A stretch of DNA of 64,000 nt, taken from contig JBDRDH010000143.1 in NCBI GenBank assembly GCA_043820985.1, positions 10,996 through 74,995 of the forward strand, given 5' to 3'. A program made the position numbers and the translations under genes. Position 1 is the first letter of the stretch; each line of letters begins with the position of its first letter. Positions 1-8,693 of the stretch are shown piece after piece. The stretch comes from JAAYXS01 sp043820985 (GTDB lineage: Bacteria > Planctomycetota > Phycisphaerae > UBA1845 > Fen-1342). The notes under the pieces are model-generated. The model was not told the DNA's origin, ran no database searches, and was given only the letters and a program-made list of their open reading frames with translations.

Positions 1-1264
1 CTCCGCCACGCCAGGGACGGAAAAAGTGCGCATACTCATCCCGATGGGCAATGTCACGCATCCGGGAGCGCATCCACCCACGCTGGCGGGCCACCTCCGG
101 AAAAACAGCATACACCACGGGCGGTATAGCTGCATTGAGCGCCAGCAGGCCCACCACCCAACGCCGAGTCCGTTGGCCGCGAATACCATTTAACAGACGG
201 TCCACGCCCAAACCAAACCACAGGGCCACTAGGGCACATATTGGCATGAAAAAGGTATGAATGTCCGGAACGGTATAGCGCACCAGAAATCCGCCCATGA
301 TCAGTGTTTGACCAATGAGCACCCACCGAAAGGCCCGACCTCGGCCGCGTGTCGGACGCAGGACCCCAGCCAGGCCGATGGGCAGCACCAGGGAGGGGAA
401 ATTGTATCCCAGCGTTAAAACCACGATCTTCAGATGACCCAGTGGTAAACCGACATTGAGCACATCATCCGCCCAGCCGCCACCACGCTCACTGCCACCG
501 AAGAATGTTGAGCGCAACGTGGTAGCGATATCACCAGTGCGAACATAGTACGCCAACACCAAAGCCCAATACGGCGTGCAGGTCACGAGCCAGGCCAGGG
601 CCCCCGCCAGCAACCACCGAACGGCAAGTTGTCGGCGCCAGACACGTTGCAGTGCCAATAGCACATACGGCACTAACGCCAGTAGCCCAAACAGATGATT
701 GGCGACATGTAAGCCATTAACAGCAAAGACCGCCACGATAAACCACGGTGATCCGCCCGAAATAAATCGCCACAGCAGATACCACTCCAGCGTCAGCAGG
801 GCCACATCGACGGCATAAACCTCCGTGGTGACCGACATCTGCCAGTAGATATGCGCTACCAGCAACACTGCCGCGGCCAGGTAAGCGGCCGAAAGACGCC
901 GGCTCACCGCCGCTACCGTGGCGGCCAACAGCCCCACGCCGGCTGCCCCCGCCAGCACCGATAGCAAATTGAGTCGATACGCCGGCTCACCGAGCGGAAG
1001 TGGAACTGCCAACAGCCCGCGCCCCAACCAGTAATGCACCGGGTGTGACAAGGCCAGACCGCGCGGATTCTCGAGCCACCCGGTCAGAATACGATACTGG
1101 TGAATCCCGCTATCTTGCCACCCCACCCCCGGCATACAGGTCGCCAGGTAAACCAGCAGGGCCACCACGCCGCAGATCAACCCCGGCCGCGCGCCGTGAT
1201 AACGGCCATGGAGCTTCCGCGGCATCAACCCTGGTGTTGCTGGTTCCCGTTGCAATTGAACCAC
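1..1264 (-). CDS. DUF2723 / TMEM260-like multi-spanning membrane protein (C-terminus cut by window edge)
   Basis: The minus strand is open from about 1264 to the window edge (about 421 codons seen), so the C-terminus is missing. After a short basic N-terminus comes a hydrophobic helix ending in CMPGVGWQDSGIHQYR, then SHPVHYWLGRG and at least eight further membrane segments. The PGVGWQDSG block followed by H-P-x-H-Y is typical of DUF2723, the family of TMEM260 protein O-mannosyltransferases and bacterial relatives, so a polyprenyl-sugar-dependent GT-C glycosyltransferase is likely. The start is a GTG at 1264 behind AGGAGGGG; a TTG at 1255 with better spacing is possible. It begins 11 bases after the stop of the upstream thioredoxin-like gene, so the two probably share a transcript. 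The family call is confident, the substrate is unknown. Confidence 0.7.
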   Translation of the reverse strand, partial: MVQLQREPATPGLMPRKLHGRYHGARPGLICGVVALLVYLATCMPGVGWQDSGIHQYRILTGWLENPRGLALSHPVHYWLGRGLLAVPLPLGEPAYRLNLLSVLAGAAGVGLLAATVAAVSRRLSAAYLAAAVLLVAHIYWQMSVTTEVYAVDVALLTLEWYLLWRFISGGSPWFIVAVFAVNGLHVANHLFGLLALVPYVLLALQRVWRRQLAVRWLLAGALAWLVTCTPYWALVLAYYVRTGDIATTLRSTFFGGSERGGGWADDVLNVGLPLGHLKIVVLTLGYNFPSLVLPIGLAGVLRPTRGRGRAFRWVLIGQTLIMGGFLVRYTVPDIHTFFMPICALVALWFGLGVDRLLNGIRGQRTRRWVVGLLALNAAIPPVVYAVFPEVARQRGWMRSRMRDIAHRDEYAHFFRPWRGG

Positions 1265-1274
1265 GCCCCTCCTG

Positions 1275-1760
1275 TTATTCCGGACTCACATAAGTCTCAA
1301 ACTGCAATTGATCTACTTTGCCCTCCAGCTTACTTATCGGAGGTTTGCCCGGCTCCGCCTCAAGCACCAGCATGATTGGCAGCTTCTCCAGCTTGAAACG
1401 CACACGTAAGGGATCGAGTGGTTTCAGCTCTATCCGGCAACATGTCATTTTCGCCAGGCGACGTTTGGCATAGCGTTGCGAGAACAGGTCGCGATCGTTG
1501 CCCGCGGTGATCGGACAATCCGGCTCGTGAAGTACCAGGAAAATACGCTGCCCGGTGGCGCGCGCCATTTGCTCGGCCACCGCCAGATCGTCGTGCCATT
1601 TAATCTCTTCTCCGCCACGCGCGTAAATCTGGGTGAAAACAAACCAGGCCGCCAGCAACACCAGCAGGCCGAGGACCATCCAGGTCGAAGCCGGCTTGCG
1701 TATCTCGGGTATTTCCGCGCGGGGCTCGTCATTTTCCTCCGCATGGGGTTGCATACTCAT
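1275..1760 (-). CDS. Membrane-anchored thioredoxin-fold protein
   Basis: About 161 residues. A short acidic N-terminus precedes one membrane helix (WMVLGLLVLLAAWFVF) and a C-terminal domain of about 110 residues with a thioredoxin-like pattern: WHDDLAVAEQMARATGQRIFLVLHEPDCPI, DLFSQRYAKRRLA, then a strand and a cis-Pro-like KLPIMLVLE. There is a single cysteine (EPDCPI) where thioredoxins have CxxC, so a classical disulfide reductase role is doubtful; DUF255/thioredoxin_7-type proteins look similar. I chose the ATG at 1760 because GGAGG lies five bases upstream and the longer version adds a Cys-containing stretch without a binding site. It is followed by the DUF2723 gene with an 11-base gap. 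Function unknown. Confidence 0.6.
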   Translation of the reverse strand: MSMQPHAEENDEPRAEIPEIRKPASTWMVLGLLVLLAAWFVFTQIYARGGEEIKWHDDLAVAEQMARATGQRIFLVLHEPDCPITAGNDRDLFSQRYAKRRLAKMTCCRIELKPLDPLRVRFKLEKLPIMLVLEAEPGKPPISKLEGKVDQLQFETYVSPE

Positions 1761-1976
1761 GATTGCCTCCGCATCCCGCGGGTTCGTACAGGTCCTCGAA
1801 ACCGTCAGTACCACGCGCTAGCACTCTGTCACTTGCATACGTGGAATCTACCGCCGAGTGGCTTCGACGTAAATGATGCGCTTCACGGGAGTTGCCCTTA
1901 AACCCGGATTTCAGGTACCGCAAGACACGCCCGCAATCAGACGATAGAATCTCACGCAACATGGTTGGAGAACATT

Positions 1977-3515
1977 GTGCCCCGAACGTTCCCCACTGAA
2001 CTTGAAGAGCATCGCACTGCCATCGAACAACGCGCCCGCCAGGAGGGCCTGGACTTCTTTGAAACCATCTTCGAGATGCTCGATTTCGACGAGATGAATC
2101 AGATCGCCGCATATGGCGGCTTCCCGCAACGCTATCCCCACTGGCGCTTCGGTATGGAGTATGAGCGGCTGCGCAAGCAGCACACCTACGGACTGGGCAA
2201 GATCTATGAAATGGTCATTAATAACGATCCATGCTACGCCTACCTGCTGAACGACAATGCGCTGGTGGACCAGAAGACGGTCATGACCCACGTCTACGCG
2301 CATTGCGATTTCTTCAAAAACAATATCTGGTTCAGCCGGACCGACCGCAAGATGATAGATGGCATGGCCAATCATGCCACGCGCATCCATCGCCATATCG
2401 AGCGTGAGGGTCATGAACCCGTCGAAACCTTTATCGACGTCTGCCTGTCGCTCGAGAATCTGATTGATCCGTATCTGCCCTTCATGGTACGGCAACCCAA
2501 GCGACAACGGCGTTCCTCGGAAACCGCCCGGGAGCGCCCCGCCCCAACCACTGTCTCGCGCTACCCCGCCAAGCCGTACATGGAACGCTACATCAATCCC
2601 CCCGACCAGTTGGCCGCCGAACGCGCGCGTGACCAGGCCGACGCCGAAGCCCGTAAAAGTAATTTCCCCGCCGTGCCCCTACGCGATGTACTGTTATTCC
2701 TTTTGCGACACGCGCCCCTGGACGACTGGCAGGCGGATATCCTCGACATTATCCGCAACGAGGCCTACTACTTCGCCCCGCAGGGTCAAACCAAGATCAT
2801 GAACGAGGGCTGGGCAACTTACTGGCATTCATACATGATGACGCGCTATCACTTGCGCGACGATGAGATCATCACCTATGCCGACCACCACTCCGGCACC
2901 GTCGCCTCCTCGCCCGGCCGCCTCAATCCCTACAAGGTCGGCGTCGAGCTCTTCCGCGACATCGAGCAACGCTGGAACCAGGGCCGCTTCGGCAAGGATT
3001 ACGAAGAGTGTCAATCCATCGAACAGCGGCGCGGCTGGGACACCGGCCTGAACCAGGGACGCGCGAAAATCTTCGAGGTTCGCCGGGTACACAACGACAT
3101 TACCTTCATCGATGAATTTCTCACGCCGGAGTTTGTCGATCGCCACCAGTTATACCACTACCGCCAGGATCCCAACACCGGCCGCATGGTGGCGGTTGAT
3201 CGCGACTTCGACCGCATCAAGCAAACCCTGCTCTTCATGCTGACGAACCACGGCCAGCCGTATATCTATGTGGTTGACGGCAACTACGCCAACCGCGCCG
3301 AACTCTACCTGGCGCATAAACATCTGGGAGTGGATATCGACATAAAATACGCGAACGATTGCCTGAAAAACCTGCGTCTGCTGTGGGGCCGCCCGGTCCA
3401 TCTTCAGGCCCGGATCAAGGAAGACATGATGCTGTTTTCCTGCGCGGAGGACGAGGTCGCACGGCAGAAAATCAAAGAGGATACACCCCCCCCGGCTCAT
3501 ACCAGTATTAAATAG
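1977..3515 (+). CDS. spoVR: SpoVR family protein
   Basis: About 512 residues, the usual length for SpoVR/YcgB. The N-terminal signature runs GLDFFETIFEMLDFDEMNQIAAYGGFPQRYPHWRFGMEYE, followed by TYGLGKIYEMVINNDPCYAYL and HVYAHCDFFKNN; further on are NEGWATYWHS and a C-terminal region (HGQPYIYVVDGNYANRAELYL) typical of the family. Two short blocks (around residues 185-230) are less conserved. The biochemical function is unknown; homologues are linked to spore cortex formation in Bacillus and, elsewhere, to operons with the kinase YeaG/PrkA and the DUF444 protein YeaH. Neither partner is present here, so the gene stands alone. The start is a GTG at 1977 with GGAG six bases upstream; a TTG at 1965 would add four residues. 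Confidence 0.9.
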   Translation: MPRTFPTELEEHRTAIEQRARQEGLDFFETIFEMLDFDEMNQIAAYGGFPQRYPHWRFGMEYERLRKQHTYGLGKIYEMVINNDPCYAYLLNDNALVDQKTVMTHVYAHCDFFKNNIWFSRTDRKMIDGMANHATRIHRHIEREGHEPVETFIDVCLSLENLIDPYLPFMVRQPKRQRRSSETARERPAPTTVSRYPAKPYMERYINPPDQLAAERARDQADAEARKSNFPAVPLRDVLLFLLRHAPLDDWQADILDIIRNEAYYFAPQGQTKIMNEGWATYWHSYMMTRYHLRDDEIITYADHHSGTVASSPGRLNPYKVGVELFRDIEQRWNQGRFGKDYEECQSIEQRRGWDTGLNQGRAKIFEVRRVHNDITFIDEFLTPEFVDRHQLYHYRQDPNTGRMVAVDRDFDRIKQTLLFMLTNHGQPYIYVVDGNYANRAELYLAHKHLGVDIDIKYANDCLKNLRLLWGRPVHLQARIKEDMMLFSCAEDEVARQKIKEDTPPPAHTSIK

Positions 3516-3540
3516 ACACCCATTCGGGAGGTTTATATTC

Positions 3541-5298
3541 CTACTGGATCGGATATCCGGGATTCACGAATGACACGCCCTGGTTCCGCTGGTTAACCAC
3601 GCGCCCGATGTGCAGTCCGGGTTTCGGCTCAACATAGAACAGCAGTCCAATGACCCCATCGCTGCCGGTCAGTTTGCTCTTGTCGAGTTGCTGGAAGTCG
3701 AGCATGCCCCGGAAAGCCGGATCGCCTGGATCACCTGTGATAAACAGTTCGATGAACCGCTCGCCATTCTGGGTGACGATACCGTAATAGCCGCACAGGC
3801 GATATTCCCCGGCCTGATCATCAAATGCCCGGTATTGGTTGAGTGTCGAGCCCACGAAGTTAAACACGTGCCCGGCTATCGTGCTGGCGCTGCGGGCGTG
3901 ACAACGCAACTGAAACAGGCGCATGCCTTCCGGCAGGGCAAACTCGGTCACCGTCTGACCAGATCCCGTAAAACGCGAGACGGGACCAGCGATCCGGCCA
4001 CCGAGGAACTTACCGTCCCGAACCTCAACGCTGCTCAGCGCCGAGCGCAGCAGCGGTATTGGCAACTCGACCAAATCACCCGTGCCATCCGGGATGATGG
4101 CATCGATGAAACGCATTCCGCCAATCACGCGCGGCAGATTATCCGTCTGGAACGCGCCGGCGAACAGCTTGTCATCCGGCCCGCTGGCGGCCGCCTCGCC
4201 GGTAATCGCCGCCCGCGCGAAACGCCGATACTCAACAAAACGCGGCGTAAAATCACGATCCACCTCGAAGTAAACATCGAGCGGCACATCGCCGCCGGCG
4301 GGAACCACGAAGTTGTGATCCAGGTCGGCGATCCGTAGTTCGTCAGTGCCCGGTGCGGCCCCGCCAACGATCCGGGGAATGTAATGGCGCGGCTCGCCAT
4401 TAACATCGCCCACCAGCCGAACCATCGAGGGCCGGAAGCGATGGAAAGCCGAACCCTTCTCGCGATCGGCCGCCCCTTGCTTGAGCGACAGCCGGATGGC
4501 GATCAGCCGGGTGGCTCCGCTCGGGTCCAGGCGGTAATCCCTCGGCTCTACCCTTGGCTGGGATTCCTGCTGAGTAGGTAACATGCGCCGATACTCGCCA
4601 CTGACCGCCCCCTTCGGCTCCCACCAAGTCACCACCGACAATCCGCGCGCTCCAAAGCCTTTCGCTTGATCATCGTTGTAAGCCGAGGGCGTGGATTCGT
4701 GCTGGACCGTGTTGCCGGACCAGAAAACCCACTCGGCGTAATCCGGATAGACGCTGGCAAAGGGAGTTTTATGCTTCAGGCTTCCGGCGCTGAGCAATTT
4801 GAACAGACCAACCGTGAATTCATCCGGCATGAACCAGATGCTGTTATGCGCGAATTCCACCTGATCGGCCTCCGGACTGACAGCCTCGACACGCTCATAG
4901 CGCGAGAACATCATGACCCGACCGCCCCACGGCAGCATGAGGATACCCAGCAGCATCATGCCGACGGTGATTTGCGCGATGATGAAGCCACAGATGCCAC
5001 CACCGACCCAATCGAGCATGCGCGGCAGGCGAATATTGCCGCGGATCAGGTTGTCGGCCGCCACGCGCAGAACTATGTGGGTCACGGCAAACAACAAGAT
5101 AAAACAAACCGGCAGGGAATATGCCGGATGCAGCCCCTGCCCAACTACCAACTCGTTTACGGCATCGATACAGCCAAAGGCCACCACCATGGCCACGATG
5201 GCGCAAAAGACATCGATCAATCCGCTGAAAAGCCCGAAGATCGAGTGCATGAATGTGATGCCGACGATGAACAGGAATGCCAGAATGTTCAGTACCAT
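3541..5298 (-). CDS. CvpA-like membrane protein with large extracytoplasmic domain
   Basis: 585 residues. Residues 1-130 hold four hydrophobic helices in the CvpA arrangement (a glycine-rich helix with HSIFGLFSGLIDVFCAIVAMVVAFG, later RMLDWVGGGICGFIIAQITVG). CvpA family proteins were first tied to colicin V production, but their molecular role is unclear. The remaining 450 residues are soluble, rich in beta strand, and unlike the short tail of standard CvpA; I recognise no domain in them. The start ATG at 5298 has GGAG seven bases upstream. It is the last of three tightly spaced minus-strand genes behind pilT and a GspE-like gene (15-base gap), which suggests a role with that membrane machinery. 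Confident for the N-terminal family, weak for function. Confidence 0.6.
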   Translation of the reverse strand: MVLNILAFLFIVGITFMHSIFGLFSGLIDVFCAIVAMVVAFGCIDAVNELVVGQGLHPAYSLPVCFILLFAVTHIVLRVAADNLIRGNIRLPRMLDWVGGGICGFIIAQITVGMMLLGILMLPWGGRVMMFSRYERVEAVSPEADQVEFAHNSIWFMPDEFTVGLFKLLSAGSLKHKTPFASVYPDYAEWVFWSGNTVQHESTPSAYNDDQAKGFGARGLSVVTWWEPKGAVSGEYRRMLPTQQESQPRVEPRDYRLDPSGATRLIAIRLSLKQGAADREKGSAFHRFRPSMVRLVGDVNGEPRHYIPRIVGGAAPGTDELRIADLDHNFVVPAGGDVPLDVYFEVDRDFTPRFVEYRRFARAAITGEAAASGPDDKLFAGAFQTDNLPRVIGGMRFIDAIIPDGTGDLVELPIPLLRSALSSVEVRDGKFLGGRIAGPVSRFTGSGQTVTEFALPEGMRLFQLRCHARSASTIAGHVFNFVGSTLNQYRAFDDQAGEYRLCGYYGIVTQNGERFIELFITGDPGDPAFRGMLDFQQLDKSKLTGSDGVIGLLFYVEPKPGLHIGRVVNQRNQGVSFVNPGYPIQ

Positions 5299-5313
5299 CG
5301 CGATACTCCAGTA

Positions 5314-7041
5314 CTACGTCGCCTGGGGGTCAGGACGTGGCTTGGGTTGGGGCTTGGGCGCCGGACGAGCGCCGGGACCGGGTTTGCCGGGGCCGCCGCG
5401 GCTGCTCTGGCCACGAATCACGCGGACGACTTCCTGAATACTTGTCGTGCCATCCAGCACCTTCTGAATGGCCTGGGTTTGCAGACCCACGCCCCCCTTC
5501 TTGATTGCGTAGGTCTGAACCTCGCTCATGCTGGCTGCCTCGCGGATCACCTTGCGCATCCCATCGTCCACCACCAACGTATCAAAGACCGCGGTTCGCC
5601 CAACATAACCACTGTTTTGACAGGATGGACAGACGACCGGATTGCCGTGTTTGTCATATTGCGGTTCGGGCTGCCGGTGCAAAACCGCGTTCGTCGGCAT
5701 ATTCAGCTTCTTGAGCGTGGCGCTATCGGGTTTATACGGCTGCTTGCATTCCGCACACAGCTTGCGCACCAACCGCTGATTGGTTACCAACTTCAGGCTC
5801 TTGGCCACCAGCGCCTTGTCACCCACCAGGGCAATCCACTTCTTGAGCGCCTCAAAAACGTTATCCGCCGTCATGCCGATATAGGTCTTGATCTTGTTGG
5901 TGGCCGCCTTGCTGATCAGCTCGGCGGCATCGTGGTCGCGGATTTCGGGGAATACCAGCATGTCCGGATCCGAACGTACCAGCTTCTGCATGTCGTCCAG
6001 AAATCTACGGTTCTCGCCCGGTGTATGGACGTGCTGGGTAACATTATCAACGTCAATTTCCCGATCGTATTCCAGCATCTGGATATTGTGCAGAAAAGCG
6101 TCGTGACTACGCGTGAAGCTGTAGACCGTGGTGGTCAGCCCGCTATTGGCCGGACCACTCAGCAGGAACACCCCGGTAGGCTGGTCCATGAGCTGCTCCA
6201 GGGATGCCTGTTGCTTCTCCGTGAAGCCCAGATCCTTGACCTTGTAGTAGCCCTCGCCGCCGATCACCCGGATGCGCAGTCGTTCACCGACGTTGGAGCC
6301 GGCTGATTCGATCATCACAGTAAACTTGTTGTCGCCGATCGCGGTCATAATCTTGCCACGCTGGGGCTTGCGGCGTTCCTCGATGTTCAAACCGGCGATC
6401 TGCTTGATGAAACGTACAACCGCGTCACCCTCGGGACGCAACAGCGATTCCCGTTCAGTGGGGATACCGTCTATAAGATGGGTAACCTTGGATGCCTGGC
6501 CGGCGGGGGTAATGTCCACCTCTGATACACGCTGATATAACGCGTCAAAGATCAGGTCCTGTGTCAGCCGGTACTGTTCACGTTCGATGTCGTCATCTGG
6601 AATTTCAACCACGTTCTTGTCGGCACCGGTCAGCCGGACACGTTCCTTGACTTCCTTATTCTTCTTCTTGCTGAACAGACCCTGTTCCTGAATACGCCGG
6701 ACATGCGCCATCGAGCAGACCGTGTTATCCGGCTGCACCAATCCGTTCCGATGGACGACGTAGGCGATCATGACCGCCAGGTTCAAAGCCACCATTGCTA
6801 GATAGCCAATCAGGAAACTGGGCAGGAAGAAAGCCAACGCCACGGCGGCCACCCCCGTGCCGACCACGGCCATATTCCAGGGCTCCCGGAAGGTGTTGAC
6901 CACAACCGTGTCCTTGTCCACCCACTGAGCGAAGTATGCCCAGATCACAAAGACGACCACAATCGCCGCCAACTTGACCGGATGCATGTACATGTTGCTA
7001 TCCGGTAGCTGGGCCAGCAGGTCGATATAAGCCAGCAACAT
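5314..7041 (-). CDS. GspE/PilB-like secretion ATPase homologue with degenerate Walker A
   Basis: About 575 residues. Residues 20-100 carry three membrane helices, which is unusual for this cytoplasmic family. A GspE/PilB-type domain follows: IMTAIGDNKFTVMIESAG, then LGFTEKQQASLEQLM, and the nucleotide loop around residue 297, which reads GPANSGLTTT instead of GPTGSGKTTT, so the catalytic lysine is a leucine. The Walker B/Asp-box region is DPDMLVFPEIRD instead of DPDVIMVGEIRD. The tetracysteine zinc motif (CAEC ... CPSC) and the following GYVGR are intact. The tail is rich in proline, glycine and basic residues. The start ATG at 7041 has GGAGA just upstream. It lies 42 bases after pilT. Likely a structural or regulatory partner rather than an active motor; membrane anchoring fits a platform-like role. 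Confidence 0.75.
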   Translation of the reverse strand: MLLAYIDLLAQLPDSNMYMHPVKLAAIVVVFVIWAYFAQWVDKDTVVVNTFREPWNMAVVGTGVAAVALAFFLPSFLIGYLAMVALNLAVMIAYVVHRNGLVQPDNTVCSMAHVRRIQEQGLFSKKKNKEVKERVRLTGADKNVVEIPDDDIEREQYRLTQDLIFDALYQRVSEVDITPAGQASKVTHLIDGIPTERESLLRPEGDAVVRFIKQIAGLNIEERRKPQRGKIMTAIGDNKFTVMIESAGSNVGERLRIRVIGGEGYYKVKDLGFTEKQQASLEQLMDQPTGVFLLSGPANSGLTTTVYSFTRSHDAFLHNIQMLEYDREIDVDNVTQHVHTPGENRRFLDDMQKLVRSDPDMLVFPEIRDHDAAELISKAATNKIKTYIGMTADNVFEALKKWIALVGDKALVAKSLKLVTNQRLVRKLCAECKQPYKPDSATLKKLNMPTNAVLHRQPEPQYDKHGNPVVCPSCQNSGYVGRTAVFDTLVVDDGMRKVIREAASMSEVQTYAIKKGGVGLQTQAIQKVLDGTTSIQEVVRVIRGQSSRGGPGKPGPGARPAPKPQPKPRPDPQAT

Positions 7042-7083
7042 GATGTCTCCTGTCACCGCGAGTACTCTCGCGGCGGATCAACA

Positions 7084-8256
7084 CTAACCGAGGATACCAC
7101 CGCCGGCGGCTCGAATTCCCTTCAATGCCATGCGCAACTCGTCCGGGTTTGGCGCCGCCTCATACGCTGTCTCGTGATCGATAAAGCCTTTCTCGACCAA
7201 CTGCCGCAGGTGCTCCGTAAAGTCGACCATGCCGGCGTCGTAGGAGGCCCGAATCACGTCGACGATCTCGTTATCACGCTCCTCGCGAATCAGCTTTCGG
7301 ATGGGCGGGTTGGTCACCATTATCTCAACAGTCGGAATGATCGGAATATCCGGCTTGACACACTTCACCAGCTTCTGGCAGATGATCGCTTGCAGGTTGA
7401 ACTCCAGCGTCTGCCGCACCAGCCGTCGGGAACCCTCGGGGAACAGATCCAACAGACGTGAAATTGTCTGCGAGGAACTGGAGGCGTGAATCGTCCCGAA
7501 AACCAGGTGGCCGGTCTCGGCGGCGTGCAACGCCGCGCTGAACGTCTCCATGTCACGCATCTCGCCGATCAGCACCACGTCCGGGTCTTCACGCATCAGA
7601 TACTTAAGTGCCAAGTGGAAGTCCTGCACGTCAATCCCGATCTCGCGTTGGTTGATACAGGCTTTCTTGTCGGTGAACAGGTATTCGATCGGATCCTCGA
7701 TGGTCACGATGTGCACCGGCTCGCGCTGGTTAATGTAATCAACCATGGCCGCGATGGTCGTGCTCTTGCCTGAACCGGTGATACCCGCCAGCAGCACCAG
7801 CCCCTGCTCGAACTCGGCAATCTTGGACATCGAGGCGGGCAGATACAACTCCTCGAAATTCTTGATGTCACGCGAGACACGCCGGGCCGCTACCGACATC
7901 TTGCCACGCTGTTGAAAAGCGTTCACCCGGAAACGGTCGGCGTTACCCTGCGGCCCGACATCATAGGCAAAGTCCACGGCGCCCAACTCCTCGTACTGCG
8001 CTCGTAGTTTGGGTGAGATCATTTCGAATATACCCGCCCGAATCTGCTCCGCCGTCAGCACTCCCCCGGTCAGCGGCCGCAGATCGCCCCGCATGCGAAC
8101 TCGCGGGGGAGACCCGGCTTTCAGGTGCAGGTCGGAAACCTGCATCTTGATGGTGGCCTTGAAATATTTATTAAGGAATGGTCCCTTGCTCGGTTCGTCC
8201 TCCACAGGGGTGGCCTCGACTACTGACTCTTCCACAACCTGTTCTTCGTCCGCCAT
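7084..8256 (-). CDS. pilT: PilT/PilU-type twitching motility ATPase
   Basis: 390 residues, slightly longer than typical PilT because of an acidic 25-residue N-terminal extension. Recognisable elements in order: MQVSDLHLKAGSPPRVRMRG (N-terminal PilT domain), Walker A GITGSGKST around 158-166, EDPIEYLF (Asp box), Walker B VVLIGEMRD, the His box with AAETGHLVFGTIHASSSS, and RLLDLFPEGSRRLVRQTLE. The canonical AIRNLIRE retraction motif appears as PIRKLIREE. The enzyme powers pilus retraction by ATP hydrolysis at the inner membrane. It heads a three-gene unit with a motor-dead GspE-like protein and a CvpA-like protein; no pilin or PilC gene lies nearby. Assignment to PilT versus PilU cannot be settled from sequence alone. 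Confidence 0.9.
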   Translation of the reverse strand: MADEEQVVEESVVEATPVEDEPSKGPFLNKYFKATIKMQVSDLHLKAGSPPRVRMRGDLRPLTGGVLTAEQIRAGIFEMISPKLRAQYEELGAVDFAYDVGPQGNADRFRVNAFQQRGKMSVAARRVSRDIKNFEELYLPASMSKIAEFEQGLVLLAGITGSGKSTTIAAMVDYINQREPVHIVTIEDPIEYLFTDKKACINQREIGIDVQDFHLALKYLMREDPDVVLIGEMRDMETFSAALHAAETGHLVFGTIHASSSSQTISRLLDLFPEGSRRLVRQTLEFNLQAIICQKLVKCVKPDIPIIPTVEIMVTNPPIRKLIREERDNEIVDVIRASYDAGMVDFTEHLRQLVEKGFIDHETAYEAAPNPDELRMALKGIRAAGGGILG

Positions 8257-8693
8257 CTCAACCGGTCCTCCGCACGACTCTGGGCCCCGTGTCCGTAATT
8301 AAGCGGCACCCTCAAGGAACTGCCACTTTCTTCCATACTTCTATCCGTTTTCCGGGCCTTTACCGCCGCACTTCTTCTGCCTGCGCGTCAAACGACATAA
8401 AACGGTGCCGCTAAACTGCATACCAGCGTATCCAGGTCCGAATGTTGTCCCGTCGGACCACCCGCGGCCACGCGTGGCCACGGCTTGCCTCCTGTCGACC
8501 GCCTTGAGCCACTTCCCGGTCACTCTCCTGGCCGCGGGCCGGCGGGGAAGGTTAGAATTCTAGCACAATCCAGCGGGTCCATCCACAGTCATCACAACGA
8601 GATAACCATCCAGCCGCCGTCTCTTGAATCCACCGGCACCTGCCCCCAGCCCTGTGATTGCATCCCGCCGTGGGTCGATTAGCATGGGACACC
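8257..8693. other. Intergenic region between divergent genes
   Basis: 437 bases separate the start of pilT (leftward) from the next rightward gene. It must hold both promoters. I see no convincing open frame, tRNA or strong hairpin; a short palindrome TAGAATTCTA near 8555 is the only symmetric element. Confidence 0.4.

Noticed and set aside
4666..6306. 546-codon plus-strand open frame
   Set aside because: Antisense shadow of the GspE-like and CvpA-like genes; its product shows no domain, while the minus-strand frames carry clear motifs.
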